DNA of 64,000 nucleotides from Xiphydria camelus. Taxonomy: Eukaryota > Arthropoda > Insecta > Hymenoptera > Xiphydriidae. This document shows positions 1-10,576 of this stretch, in pieces. Made by a program: the position numbers and the translations under genes. The DNA lies in NCBI GenBank assembly GCA_963678675.1, contig OY783199.1:18446097-18510096 (forward strand), read 5' to 3'. The number at the start of each line of letters is the position of its first letter. Positions within the stretch are counted from its first letter, which is position 1. Below the pieces are notes generated by a model. That model did not search any database. It was given only the letters and a program-made list of their open reading frames with translations, and was not told the origin of the DNA.

Positions 1-707
1 CTTGTCATTCCCTCCCAAGCCGAAGAGACGGCGGCGACGGAAAGAAAGACGCGGGAAAAAAGAGGAGAGCGCGTCGCCGCGGGAGAACCGGAAAGATTTC
101 TGACGCGTACACGTCGCGGCGTCGTCTCTATTCGGGGGTCCGTATTTTTAGCGTAACCTCTCGAGTGTCGGGCAACCTCGCGAGGGTTTGCGCGACTAAA
201 TTTAAATGCACCTAGCCTCGTCGAGCACCTGTCCGCTCGCCGGAAAAAAAATGCTCCTTTTAATTTCTTCACGCGCGTTACTCACCTTTCGAGGACGACG
301 TCTGGATTGTGTACATGATATAAGTACAGTTCGATTCGTTCCCACGTAGCCGAGCTTCGCGCGACTCTTACTCGGATTACGCGACGTCACTCACGCGCGC
401 ACCCCGCGTGCACGGCACGGCTATCGCAAGGTCGCGTTCTTCGACGCAGGACAAGTAAGTTTGACGAACCGGATCCGGACGTATACAAATTGTACTCGTC
501 CCCCTGCTCTCGCTATCTCGTGCGCGCGTTTACTGTTTATTTGAACCTTTTTTTTTGTGCATGCAACCTTTGAATACGTAATCTAGACAAACGCGCAACG
601 GAATATTGACCCCTAGAAAATTCTTTATATTTTTTTTAGACTACACATTTCCACGTAATCCAACACATTTTCACGAAATAGCCAATGAAAACTATTGTTA
701 TCGCGTG
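1..707. other. CpG-rich leading block with a candidate splice donor; possible 5' non-coding exon
   Basis: The first ~540 bases are rich in CpG and have no convincing ORF. A consensus-like splice donor (GTAAGT) is at 455-460. On the plus strand the next recognisable coding exon (GAS1-like, ATG at 2911) is preceded four bases upstream by a good acceptor (TTGCTTTCAG ending at 2906), so this block may contain the promoter and a non-coding first exon of that gene. That is inference only; RNA evidence would be needed. From ~540 to 707 the sequence turns AT-rich and shows nothing recognisable. Confidence 0.35.
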
Positions 708-909
708 TACCGTATGTCCCGCGGTAAACTGATCGGGTTTATCTAGACTTTTTCTCTGAATTTGATTCAGGCGGTTTTAGCTCATTGGCTCGATACGAGT
801 CTTTCGCAATGCTCTTTCGTAGAGCCAATTGAAATCAATACCACACCGGAATCAAATTCAGAGAAACAGTCTAGATAAACCCGTTCGGTTTATTGTAGGA
901 CATACGGTA
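708..909. mobile_element. Foldback MITE (~200 bp)
   Basis: The two ends are inverted copies of each other: the left arm starts TACCGTATGTCC at 708 and the right arm ends GGACATACGGTA at 909. Similarity continues ~60 bp inward, through a TTTATCTAGAC / GTCTAGATAAA block and a TCTGAATTTGATTC / GAATCAAATTCAGA block. The central loop of roughly 80 bp is unrelated. No ORF. This is a typical non-autonomous hairpin element. Confidence 0.75.
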
Positions 910-1119
910 TATGAGAAATGCACAACCGATTTTTAGTCGGACCTCTGAAAGTTACAAGCTAGTAAACTACTTGTTCTTCATTGTAACTCACAGTCTTAAT
1001 ATAGATCCCTATTTCACATAACATTCACGAAAAAACTGATGACAGCAAATGACTAAATAAGAAATAATTAGTAAATTTTATTGCATTCATAATAAAACAT
1101 ATATATGTATGTTTTATTA

Positions 1120-1758
1120 CGAATACAGTAAAATGTATTAATTATATAATTAGTATATAAAGCTCTTCTGATGTTCCTACACTGAAAAAAAAGTAGTTGT
1201 GACAACTAATATATTTTGGATTCAACTGCTCAAGTTATGTAATCAGCACCAATTTTGTATAGTCGTTGCAACAATTCTTTCGTTCCGGTAACTGAAAATA
1301 GTCATGGCAACTATAAAAACTGGTGCTGATTAGCAAACTTGAACAGTTGAGTATTGGGATACGGGTTACGGGAATAAGTTCTTATCGACTGTGCTCCGAC
1401 ACGCCACGTGACATAAACATTTAGACTGAGGGTAACAGAGAAACTTTAGAAAAATAAAATAAAGGAATAAAGTGAAATATAATACTGCAAAACGAAGCTA
1501 AACACTAATTCTCAAAAGAAGAATTTTTGAACACATCTTTGTTCATTATTCCAACATTGAGTCAAAAATAGTTGTTGCAACCAAACAATTTTTTCTTGGA
1601 AACTAGTAAATTGTAATATAAACTATCAGGAGATTTAATGTGTTCAAAAGAAAAATTACTGTACCATACTGTGAAAACATTCGAGAACCCTCATGTGTAC
1701 CTCTCTCTTTTATTGTAAATATATACAGTAAAATTTACTGGCATCAGACTTTTCGTGT
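1120..1758 (-). mobile_element. CACGGAAAG-type element, interrupted by a CACTGA-type element
   Basis: The right end (about 1575-1758) matches the right half of the elements at 33279-33765 and 52716-53929: a TTTCTTGGAAACTAGTAA block, an ACTGTGAAAACATTCG block, a TACAGTAAAATTTACTGG block, and a terminus ending near TTTTCGTG. The left part ends GATGTTCC at 1177 and is followed by TA and CACTGAAAAAAAAG, the start of an inserted element. The insert holds a further inverted repeat (about 1222-1356, arms including ATCAGCACCAATTTT and AAACTGGTGCTGAT). The exact right edge of the insert is unclear because of later rearrangement. Confidence 0.6.
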
Positions 1759-2087
1759 TACTCCCCGCGCCGGATTACGTGGTATTCGATACGGGACGAG
1801 AGAAAGTAAACGGATACTTCTCTCTGGGGACCGCTGGATAAGTCAGCGACAGCTGCAAATATGCATTCCTCGGCGTACGAATCTCGTAGTATATTGGCAG
1901 CCAGGCTGGACAAGGATACGGAATCATCGTTTCGAAGTATTTCGGCTTTGAGGATCGAGTCTCGCTCGATACGTAGGATTTTAATCCTATAGAATGTAGA
2001 ACAGAAGAGAAGAGAAGATTACGAATTAAATTCTCTGGATACATAGGTATGACCTATTTATGACATTCTAGAGTTAATTAATAGTAA

Positions 2088-2443
2088 TTTTTTCGACTTT
2101 TGTAGTTTGATCTGGTTAAACTGACCACATTTTGGTTTGAATAATTGTGCCCATAATTATGAAAGTGGTCTGTCAAAATTTAAAAAAAAATAAATTTATC
2201 TGTTATTAATTTAGTTTAAAATAATGTGATGTGAAATAACTGATAAACTCATTTTTTTTAATTTTGACTTATATAGACCACTTTCATAATTATGGGCACA
2301 ATTAAGCGTTTCGTTGGAATAACTAAACACTTAGTTGGAATAACTTGATATTTGATTAAACCGACCAGTATTTTGGTTAGAATAACTAAACGTGTTTAAC
2401 TAGATACGTTCTGTCAATTTTAACCTATTTATTTTTCTCAGTG
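2088..2443 (+). mobile_element. CACTGAG/TTTCTCAGTG element, left end lost
   Basis: The right terminus TTATTTTTCTCAGTG ends at 2443. The interior has the hallmark runs of this family: TCTGGTTAAACTGACC, repeated TTGGAATAACT blocks, a GTATTTTGGTTAGAATAACT stretch and CTGTCAATTTTAACC. The same order is found at 33357-33590 and 49738-49993, and inverted at 14669-15073 and 59924-60193. The left terminus is not intact here. A foldback element is nested inside (2142-2304). Confidence 0.65.
2142..2304. mobile_element. Nested foldback MITE
   Basis: The left arm (TAATTGTGCCCATAATTATG...) and the right arm (...CATAATTATGGGCACAATTA) are inverted copies of about 45 bp, separated by an AT-rich loop of about 70 bp. 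It interrupts the older element at 2088-2443. Confidence 0.75.
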
Positions 2444-2910
2444 CATGAAAGGTAAAATAAGATGGCAGATAAAAGCTACAACGTTCTCCGTCGACTGAGT
2501 ACCGCACACCTGTACATAGCGGGCTCTAGGGTTAAAAATGATCGGGTCTCTCGTACGCGAGGCCCGACGATAAGCGCGGCGCGTGAGAACGTCCTTAGCG
2601 CTTTATCGCGGAGTCGTCGTGCCGGCGAACACGTAGACGAGTTTTGACGTACGCCAATTATCTACTCCGAGGCGTCTCGAACGTTTGGCAAACGCTCGGC
2701 TCGTCCCCGCCGCGCTAAAGCGCGGGAACGCCGTGGAAGTGCGATGGGATTCGCGCGATAAAGGAGGGAGGCGCGCGCGATCGGATCTCCCGTTTCGCAC
2801 CACCACGCGCGCTCTCCGATTCGAGTCCACGTAGCGAACCGTACGACCGTGCGGACGATCGCGGGGCGAATGTGAGAAAAAAAAAACACGTCTCCTTTGC
2901 TTTCAGGAGG

Positions 2911-5002
2911 ATGTTTCGCAACTGGAGGTGTTTCGACGTAGTGCTCGTTGTGACGGTGCGACTATTGGCGATTCGCGCGACGAACTCGACGAACCCGGCG
3001 ATGAGCTGCTTCGACGCGAGTATGAAGTGCGCTTTCAGAACCGGTTGCGGAGCGGCGCTTCAACAGTTCAACAGGGCATGCGCTTCCTTGTTACACGGGG
3101 ACGACGAAGAATGTCCCGAGATGTGTCAGCACGCGTTGATCGCGCTGACGAGTACCGACGAGGGCAAGGAGCTCATGACCGTGAGTGAATTTGCATTTGT
3201 TCCGGTACCACGGGGGTATTTTGTCCCATCGAAAGAGTGATCTCGATTACACGGAGGGCAGAGGATATCCATCACTGTTATACCAGATGACAGATTTGTC
3301 ATTTTAGGAAAAGTATTGCATTTGTTGCTCAACCGTATGACAATAATTGACGTACTAGGTGTACATCAACTGTTGTCGTATAGTTGAGCAATGAACGCAA
3401 TACTTTTCCCAAAACGTCGAATCTATTATTTAGTGTAACAGTGATTAATCCTTTCGCTGATGTGGACGAGTGACGAGTTGACTCGCGCGAAATTTCCACC
3501 GTCAGATGCTTATCTCGCCAACGAAGCGAGGTGCAATGAAAGTTTTAATGTAAGAGTTTTTAAATTTGTTATGTGCAATGAAGTGCTTCAAACAAATTTT
3601 CAAAAAATAGTATTAATTAAATAAATTTGTTTTGCCTAATTTTTCAAAATATCGATTTTGTTATATAGAGAAAAAATACAGAAAATTGTATTACAATTTA
3701 AGCCACGCATGATGACTTATCAAACAAAAAATATGGAAAATTTTGTTACAAATTTCTATACTTTTGCCTACCTATATAAAAAAATCGATATTTTGAAAAA
3801 TTAGGCAAAAAAAATGTTGTTTTTTTTTTAATAATACTTTTTCGGAAAATTCGTTTAAGGAATTTTATCGTACATGAAAAATATAAAACTCGTATATATA
3901 TAAACTTTTATTGTACCACGGCTTCGTTTGCGAGAAAAGCATTTGATGGTGGAAATTTCGCGCGAGTTAACCTCGTCCAAAGCGTCGTCTGACGGTTGAA
4001 ATCTCGCGCGAGTTAACTCGTCCATATCAGCGAAAGGGTTAACACCATATGAGGCTAATCTTACTCTCCACGAAAAAAAACTTCAATCACTGTTATCTCA
4101 CTACCTATGAGCTTTTGGCTTATATATTTGTATGATACTTTTCCGAACATAACGTTTTTATCTACGATAAAGCCTTATATCGATACAGGGCAAACATTCA
4201 CAACCATTAAGATATCAGCGATCGAAGTTTCTTTCCTCGCGAGTAAATTCAGCCTCGCACGGTATGCCCCTTTCTCCGTGACAGCGATATAGAAAATATT
4301 TGAGGAAACGATCGACACGATTAACGGACGGATCGCCTTTCAGTGCAGCTGCCCCGACGACGGTGACCTGCTGTGCCGCCAGTCAAAGGAGCGAGTGGAG
4401 ATCTGCAGGTCGTCGGTCACGAGGGCGATGAACAATACGAGGGTGTCCTGCAGGATAGCCACGCAGATATGCAACGCTGACGTGCTCTGCTCGACCGCGT
4501 TGGCGTACTACAACGAGTACTGCAGGAGCATGTTCCACGGGAAGAAGTGCACGCACAGGTAAGGGAGGATCGGAGGGGTGAGCGCGCCCTCCTCGATGAG
4601 ATATCGATGTCGCGTTGAGATCGTAGACGCGTCTCGAAGGTCGCGAGGGCGACCGGATCCTCCTTGCTATCGCCCCGACCGAATCTCGTTAATCGACCGC
4701 ACCCTTCGTCCGTCAGGTGTCGCAATTCCATCAACATCCTGCGCCGCCAGGAGAAGGCGGCGAAGCTGAACACCTGCGTCTGCGACGGCGCCGAGAGCTA
4801 CGACTGCAAGGGCATCCATCGCAACATGGACGTGCTCTGCTTCGGCAAGAGCCCCAGCCCCAGCGTCAGCACGACGGAGGTGGTGGGTGACACCAACACC
4901 AACGAGATCCTGCGGGCGGTCGGCCGGGCCGAAGGAATTGGCGTCACGGTTCGAGGGACGACCGTGGCTCTGATCGCAGCTTCGTTGCTATTTGTCAGAT
5001 AG
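2911..5002 (+). CDS. GAS1: GAS1/GFR-alpha-like GPI-anchored cysteine-rich protein
   Basis: Three coding exons with matching phases: 2911-3180 (90 codons, donor GTGAGT), 4344-4558 (acceptor CCTTTCAG, donor GTAAGG) and 4717-5002, giving 256 aa. Residues 1-28 look like a signal peptide (VVLVVTVRLLAI core). Two cysteine-rich GDNF-receptor/GAS1-type domains follow, with motifs such as MSCFDASMKCAFRTGC, EECPEMCQ, CSCPDDGDLLCRQ, MFHGKKCTHRC and TCVCDGAESYDC. A Ser/Thr-rich linker (SPSPSVSTTEV) precedes a hydrophobic end (TTVALIAASLLFVR), which fits a GPI-anchor signal. In vertebrates GAS1 is a GPI-linked co-receptor for Hedgehog and a relative of the GDNF receptors; the role here is inferred from that. 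Intron 1 is almost wholly transposon-derived (two elements, 3272-4038). The ATG at 2911 is chosen because a splice acceptor ends just upstream at 2906; an upstream non-coding exon is likely. Confidence 0.85.
3272..3444. mobile_element. TCACTGTTATAC foldback MITE (copy 1) in GAS1-like intron 1
   Basis: The termini are TCACTGTTATACC and GTAACAGTGA, and the arms are inverted over ~65 bp (AAAGTATTGCATTTGTTG... against ...AATGAACGCAATACTTTT), meeting near 3345-3360. A second full copy is at 28109-28297 and a half copy at 27901-28010. Confidence 0.8.
3449..4038. mobile_element. piggyBac-type MITE with TTAA duplication (family 1)
   Basis: TTAA at 3445-3448 and again at 4039-4042 flanks a 590-bp element. 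Its ends are inverted: TCCTTTCGCTGATGTGGACG on the left and CCATATCAGCGAAAGGG on the right, with a second inverted block (ACTCGCGCGAAATTTCCACC / GGTGGAAATTTCGCGCGAGT) further in. It has an internal AT palindrome around ATCGATATTTTGAAAAATT. There is no transposase ORF. TTAA target duplication and CCC/GGG ends are the piggyBac signature. It lies in intron 1 of the GAS1-like gene. Confidence 0.8.
4044..4260 (+). repeat. Dispersed repeat shared with 55010-55215
   Basis: The stretch after the TTAA site (ATGAGGCTAATCTTACTC, then TATGAGCTTTTGGCTTATAT, then TTTTTATCTACGATAAAG) resembles the repeat in the exchanger intron at ~55010-55215, where ATGAGGCTAAACTTACTC and an inverted GAGCCAAAAGCTCATAG occur. 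It is a remnant of a dispersed element; its termini are not clear. It lies within intron 1 of the GAS1-like gene. Confidence 0.5.
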
Positions 5003-6323
5003 TGAGGTACATATCGCCGCGCTTCGATCACTCGCGACGAGCCGGAAATCGTCGCTCGCTCGGTAAACGCGGTGGACGTGTGTATCGACTGCTGCGTTGA
5101 CGTCGTTTTCGTGTTTGGCGAGTGACGACGGGGGCAAATTTCCCGCGCAAACTTACCCGGGTGGAAAATTAGCTTTTGGCTGCCGGATTATATTATTTTA
5201 GCACGTGTGGCAGGAGTTATTTCGATTGTCACGATCGATATTTCCCCGTTAATTTCAAACAAAAGGGCATAATTTGAATTTAGTCGGGCATCCGAGTTCA
5301 TTTTATCTCGGCCTTCCCTGTCAATCTCAAGCTGGGATCCGGTTTGAATTCAACTGTAGACATTTTCGCAATAATTTGAGCTCAGCTTTCGCATTAATTC
5401 CAAACTGGGGCCAAGTTTAGATTTAATTGGGCATACCACGATAATTTTATTCCCACCTTTCCCATTAATATCAAGTCAGGACAACGTAGATTGTCTCGAG
5501 GCAAGACGGTTTGTAATATATGGTCCTGATTTAAAAAGTGGGATATTTCTATACAGGGCCGAGAGAGATGATATCGTGGCAATTTAATTTGGTCCAATTT
5601 AACGCCTAGAACGAATGTCCACTCGGGTGGCTCCGCTTTCCTCTGTGCGAAAACGGTCCCGCGCACTTCCGCTTTCTCTCCCGAAGCAAAGATGCGGTTA
5701 GAGCCGACTCTCTACCGATTTCCTCCCGACTTATCCGCCCCCGGCGCGGTTCGCTCGCCCTCCTGCTCTTATTTTCGTCGCGGGTTCCCTCTTTTTCTCC
5801 CCTTTCTCTAATTCGTCCCTTCCGGTGGAACACCTGCCGCCGCGCCGCCAGAAGCACTCTCGGCTTCTGTCTCCTCGTCCTTCAGCGCTCGGTAGAAATT
5901 ACCTTCGAGAATAACGGAGGAAAGGAAGCACTGCGAGAGCAAGATTTCACTCTTTCCTTTCCCCCTTTTCCTCGCTGTACCTACGATCGTTCCGACGAAC
6001 GATTTCCCTCCCGTTGCCAGATGTATCGTGCTCGCCGATGCGTAGGAGACTCGAAACTCCCTCATGACGCTCGAGCGCTCCCCGAATCGTCCCCAAGAGT
6101 CTGAACGACGGCCGCGGGGATGCGGAACACTACCGGGCAAACCGGGCCGAATGCCGATTACTTCGCTTCCCTTCGCGTTCATCAGTCAAGTCGCTTCGCT
6201 CTCGTGTCTTCTTCTAGCGCATTGGAAATATCGCCTTTGCGCGGTTGTCTTCTACAATTGATAACCGAATCACGTGACGGAACTCCGTTTTTTTCGTGCC
6301 TTCCGCGCAGGTTGCGCGGAAAG
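5003..6323. other. Intergenic, no recognisable gene
   Basis: Downstream of the GAS1-like stop codon. Moderately AT-rich up to ~5600, then a more GC-rich block (5600-6250). The ORFs here are short, have no domain-like pattern and overlap on both strands. Presumably the 3' UTR of the GAS1-like gene plus intergenic DNA. Confidence 0.5.
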
Positions 6324-6568
6324 ATCGATAGCAGTAAATTTTATTGTGTTTAGAGCGAAAGAGGTACACGCGTGAGGGTTTTCGGATGTTTTTACAGTGC
6401 GGTGCGGTAATTTTTCGTTTGGAAATATTAAATCGTGATGGTTTACGTTAAAATTTACCAATTTCTAAGGAAAAATGTTCTCCAGCATAGTAGGATCTGA
6501 AAATCTTTACGTGTGCCTCCTTTGTTGTAAATACAATAAAACTTACTGGTGTCAGTCTTTCTGTGTGT
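6324..6568 (-). mobile_element. CACGGAAAG-type element, uninterrupted copy
   Basis: A compact copy of the family also seen at 33279-33765. It has inverted ends of ~75 bp (GTAAATTTTATTGTGTTTAG... on the left, ...CAATAAAACTTACTGGTG and TCAGTCTTTCTGTG on the right). The middle contains TACAGTGCGGTGCGGTAATT and CTAAGGAAAAATGTTCTCC. The junction CCAGCATAG-TAGGATCTG (about 6480-6497) is unbroken, so this copy shows the empty version of the TA site that is occupied in three other copies. Confidence 0.7.
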
Positions 6569-6570
6569 AC

Positions 6571-7018
6571 ACTGAGAAAAAATTGCTAGCGTCAAGAAAT
6601 GTTTATCGAATCAAGAACGTATGATCTTAAAAATTTATAAAAATACAGATTCTCTCGATCGCGGAATATATATTCTGGATTCAAGAATACCATCGTGGAA
6701 ATGGGAGATTCTTTCTGCGCAAAAAAAACAATTACTCGAGTCTCTCAAATATTTTCTTGCACGAAGAAAACCATGGCTTGATCCTGAAATGATGATATAT
6801 AATTTTTGTTATTCAAGGAAATATTTGTCTATCACCAGCAATTATTTCTCTCACAATCAATGAGAGATTCTTTCCGCGTGAAAAAGAATAATAACTCGAG
6901 CCTGTCAAATATTTTCTCGCGCGAAGAAGGCCGTGGCTTGATCCTGAAATTTTATCATTTTTTTTTGACCGAAGAAAACATTTTTTTGGCACCAGCAATT
7001 TATTATTTCTCTCAATAT
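6571..7018 (+). mobile_element. CACTGAG element, 'CCATGGCTTGATC' family, partly duplicated
   Basis: A TA at 6569-6570 is followed by CACTGAGAAAAAATTGCTAG. Interior marks are AATACAGATTCTC, GAGATTCTTTCTGCGC, CAATTACTCGAG, ATATTTTCTTGCACGAAG, CCATGGCTTGATCCTGAAAT and CAGCAATTATTTCTCTC. The second half (from about 6860 to 7018) repeats the latter part, from GAGATTCTTTCCGCG to AGCAATTTATTATTTCTCTC, so the element is partially duplicated. Relatives are at 32250-32465 (inverted), 49316-49735, 57775-58375 and 60196-60465. Confidence 0.7.
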
Positions 7019-7020
7019 GA

Positions 7021-8475
7021 GGATCGCGAAGCTCGACTAGTGCGAGTGTCCAATTCTTTTTTCCAATTTTCACGAAAAACGCGCCCCTCTCTTCCTCGAT
7101 ACGCGCAAAAGTGATAAATCTGCAGACACAGTGCAAAAAACCAGACGAAGAACTTTCGATTTCCGCCGGTAGAACGTCTCCGGAAGAGAGACTGCCCGAA
7201 ATTCCTCTCGACGTACGCAATCGCGCGCGCGGCTGCCGTGCACCTCGCTTTCGCCGCGCTTCGAGCCTCTATATGGGTGTCCGTGAATAATCCGTGAAAT
7301 TCCTCGGCGAGGACTACGTCGCACGCTCGGGACGCGTCTGTCACGGGTTTAAGACACGACCGTGGATTTATCTAACTTTTCGACTCGTCCTTCCATCCCC
7401 TTCCCTTCCCCATCTTATCGAAGTAGATCGCAACTTTTTCGATCGCCCCGTACATAAAAGAAATTTGCTTCATCGAGATAAACCCATATTTGAACAGTCC
7501 TAAAGGCACATATTTGTTCGATTCAAATGAAAGTCGATTTGGTCCAAATGATGTTCAATCGAGTCAATAAGATTTATACACGTCCAATCGATATTCATTC
7601 TAACCGAATAAATGTGCTCTTAGGAATGTTGAAAAAAACCATTTTTGTTCAGTGTATACACGACGCTCTTCTTTCTCGTATTTCAGGCCGATCGCGCGAC
7701 GTCGAGAAGCCCGGAGGGATCCACATACAGTATTCCGCGAGTGAACGACCAAAGACCCCGAAGAAGCCTTGCCTCGCACTCGGCGCCGCGTACGCACTTC
7801 CGGCTTTGTATCGAGGAGGACCGGAAGCGGGACCGAGAGAGCAGACGTCGATCCGCGAGGAACAGAAGACTCGCGGGCCGCGTACGCGGGGGCCGCCGAG
7901 ATTTTTCGTCCACAATCGACGGAGTGGAAGAGGAGGAAAAGAAGAAAACAAGATTTCGATACTGTACATTAGGTGTATCATAGTACCACGTACGATAGTG
8001 TTCGTCATTAATTTATAACTCGTGTCGAGTGTGATTCGAGGGAGTGCGTGCATTTCCAGCTGTAAATATGAGCGGAAATTCGTGTGATCAGTGTGTCTGT
8101 GTGTGTCTGCGCGCGCGGAGAAAGGCGAATCCGCCGCAGTGTTTCTCGCGTACCTAAAACGCTCACTTGGCGCGATCGTCGTCGAAACTTCGTTGGGTGC
8201 GTTCGTAAATAACGACGGAAGAGAGGGAGGTCGTTAGGCGATCTCATCCGTCAGCGACGTATACCGCGACGAATCGTCGCTGATTTGTACAATACCGTGG
8301 GCGTACAATAAATTCGTATTTAAATAGGAACTTTTATATCACGGCGCGACTGCCGCGAAAGGTTATACGTTATTTTCGCTGTTCCTGTGAGAAATCACAT
8401 TTTTCTTTCCACCTCTTTTTTATATCATCATCGTACCGCGACGGCTACAGTCACTGTCGCATAAAAACCGAGAGT
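7021..8475. other. CpG-rich block without a recognisable gene
   Basis: The 7080-8300 stretch is rich in CpG with many overlapping short ORFs on both strands, which is the pattern expected from GC content rather than coding. A pyrimidine-rich acceptor-like site (CTTCTTTCTCGTATTTCAG, ending ~7686) and several donor-like sites suggest a promoter or untranslated exon of an unrecognised transcript. No conserved protein domain is visible. Confidence 0.4.
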
Positions 8476-8476
8476 A

Positions 8477-9090
8477 CACTGCGATAAAAAGCAGCAGATT
8501 TGACTAAATCGGCGGTTATGGATGGGGAATGCAGATCAAGTTACTTGGACTAATAATTGACTTGTGTGAATGGACTATAGTTCGCTTACTTCAAATAGCC
8601 GTTAATCGTTATAACCAAATTTATTACACACAAAACAAAAACAGCAATTTTCACAGTTTCATCCCGTAATGAGATTCGAACTGATTGTTTTTTTTTTGAT
8701 TTGTACACTGAGAAAAAAAATAGTATATTCAATTAGATCAGAGTCGACGTTCGGGGCATCTATAATTGAGGGGGTCAGAAGCCAAGGGGTCCAAGTAGAA
8801 ATACAAGTTTTCCGAGATGCTCCACATTAAAGTATTCTTGTTCTTTAAAAATACCTGCAATTTCTTTGCCTCAAATATATAAGCTGTATGAACTATTCAT
8901 ACACCTTATACACTTGAGGCAAAGGAAAATTGCAGGTATTTTTAAAGAACAAGAATACTTTAATGTGGAGCATCTCGGAAAACTTGTATTTCTACTTGGA
9001 CCCCTTGGCTTCTGACCCCCTCAATTGAAGCAGCAAATTCTGCATTCCCCCACCCGTAAACGCTGATTTAATGGAATACATATCGCACCT
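8477..9090 (+). mobile_element. CACTG-type element with AATGCAGATCAAGTTACT end, host of a foldback
   Basis: A TA at 8475-8476 is followed by CACTGCGATAAAAAGCAG, then AGATTTGACTAAATCGGCGG and GGGGAATGCAGATCAAGT. The inverted counterpart on the right is TCTGCATTCCCCCACCCG followed by CGCTGATTTA (to ~9075). The exact right tip (~9090) is diverged. Relatives are at 38576-38900 and 55870-56314, where the right tip ATTTCTCTCTCAGTG is intact. A second CACTGAGAAAAAAAAT start lies at 8706, followed by the foldback 8764-9026. Confidence 0.6.
8764..9026. mobile_element. Near-perfect 263-bp foldback element
   Basis: The left arm 8764-8874 and right arm 8914-9026 are inverted copies that read as identical apart from a small length difference near the inner end (GCAATTTCTTTGCC against GCAATTTTCCTTTGCC). 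The loop is about 39 nt. The outer tips are AATTGAGGGGGTCAGAAGCC and its complement. There is no ORF. The arm identity suggests recent insertion or gene conversion between arms. Transcribed RNA would form a ~110-bp duplex. Confidence 0.85.
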
Positions 9091-9131
9091 CCGGAAGAAC
9101 AATGACGCAAGTGCAAATTTTGAAATCTTTC

Positions 9132-9188
9132 AATTAAACCCCTCAATAGTCTGAAAACCCATTTTTAAGACTATTGAGGGGTTTAATT
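9132..9188. repeat. Perfect 21-bp stem-loop
   Basis: The left arm AATTAAACCCCTCAATAGTCT (9132-9152) and right arm 9168-9188 are exact inverted copies with a 15-nt loop. It is just outside the element ending near 9090 and may be a minimal foldback remnant. In an insect genome it is not a transcription terminator. Confidence 0.7.
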
Positions 9189-9199
9189 AGAAATTCGCT

Positions 9200-10576
9200 A
9201 TCGCTATATTCGCGATCGAAGTGAAAGAAAATTAGACTTCTCGCGCCAAACACGATTCCGGCTTCGTCGATCGCAGAACGAAAATTTCGCATCATCACCG
9301 CGTTTTAAGATTCGCGAAACGCCTCGCTTCATTCGAGGGCCGAGTTTCTCAGTTTTGGAAGTAGGTAGCGCCGTGTAGAAATGTAAGAGCGAGTCTGCCG
9401 CGTTCCGCGGAACGTCGGATGAAACGAGGGTGTGGAAGAAAATAAGAGACGAAGGAACCGCGCGCGCGCAGGGAGTAGAGGGGTGAAGCGAGGAGCGCAG
9501 GCTTCTATTGAGCATCAGCTGTTGTGTTGTGGACCGACTGTAAGGATCCACCATGCTGCTCCGGCCACACACGTCGGCTTCCCTTGGCCTCTCGGGCTCT
9601 CCGGTATCGCATACCTAGTACTACCTACGTAGGGACGTCGTCCTAGTTTTGGAGCTTATCGACCTCGCTGCTAATTTGTGACGGCGGGCTTCTCTGTCCC
9701 GATATGGAGAGAGAGAACACATACGTTCAACGTGGGTGTAACACCCGCGCTCTCGTGCGACGAGAAGACGGTACTATGCATTTCCGTGCACTGTCTCTCG
9801 CCAGAGCGCGTTACGCTTTCGCCCTTACGCGCGGACGAAGAGGTTGACGTTGCGAATCGACGCTCTCTCTTCTTCTTTTTACTCTCGGAGCAGCCGAAGT
9901 TCACCGAAACTGTCCTTTTCTTCCGCGTGGAAGCGACGACCCCTTTCTCTCCTCCCTTTTGTTCTTCCTTCCGAAGAGAGAGAGAGAGAGAGGAAGAGAG
10001 ATGCAGAGAAAGAGAGCGTGTTCACCACGTGGTACACTCGTCTAACCGAGGGACCGGAGAGAATATATAGCGGCGAGAGAGGTTCCCTCTTCGCGCTTCC
10101 CTGCTCCCCGCGAGAGGAGGAAAGGTGTATATATATCGAGCCCGACGCGCGCGTTTGGTCCAGAGGCTCGGAAGAGTGGAAGAGAAGCTGGTAGGGAGGA
10201 AGAGAGAGGGAGAGGTTGTGGTGTTGGCCACACACGTAGCCGGGGGTACGCGAGTGTTCCGCGGGTGCGAGCGAGCGAGAGATCGGTACGAGGGGAGGAG
10301 AGAGAGCGAGAGAAAGAGAGGGGAAAGGAGAGTACGCGAGATAGAGAGAGGGCGAGTCAACGAGAGAGGGATGACGAGGAGGGGAGGATGTATGGGAGCC
10401 CGCAGGCCCTGTGCCGGACCACCCACCTCGCGACTAAGACCAGAGCTCCGCGCGCGCGCGCGCGCGCTGGTCCTCGCCGAGAGACGGCGATGTCTTGTCC
10501 CGAGCTCTGCCCCGCAACGGAACGAGCGAGAGGGTCTCGCTGCGAGCCAGATCCCTGCGCTAATTACGCCCGCGTC
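9200..10576. other. CpG-rich block with GA and CG microsatellites
   Basis: GC/CpG-rich, purine-biased in 9950-10380, with a GA run at about 9976-9993, other GA-rich runs and an alternating CG run at about 10449-10467. Long ORFs on both strands come from low complexity (Arg/Glu/Ser/Leu-rich) and are not credible proteins. It may be a promoter or 5' UTR region. Confidence 0.45.

Noticed and set aside
9132..9188. Perfect stem-loop considered as a transcription terminator
   Set aside because: Not applicable to an animal nuclear genome; more likely a remnant of a foldback element.
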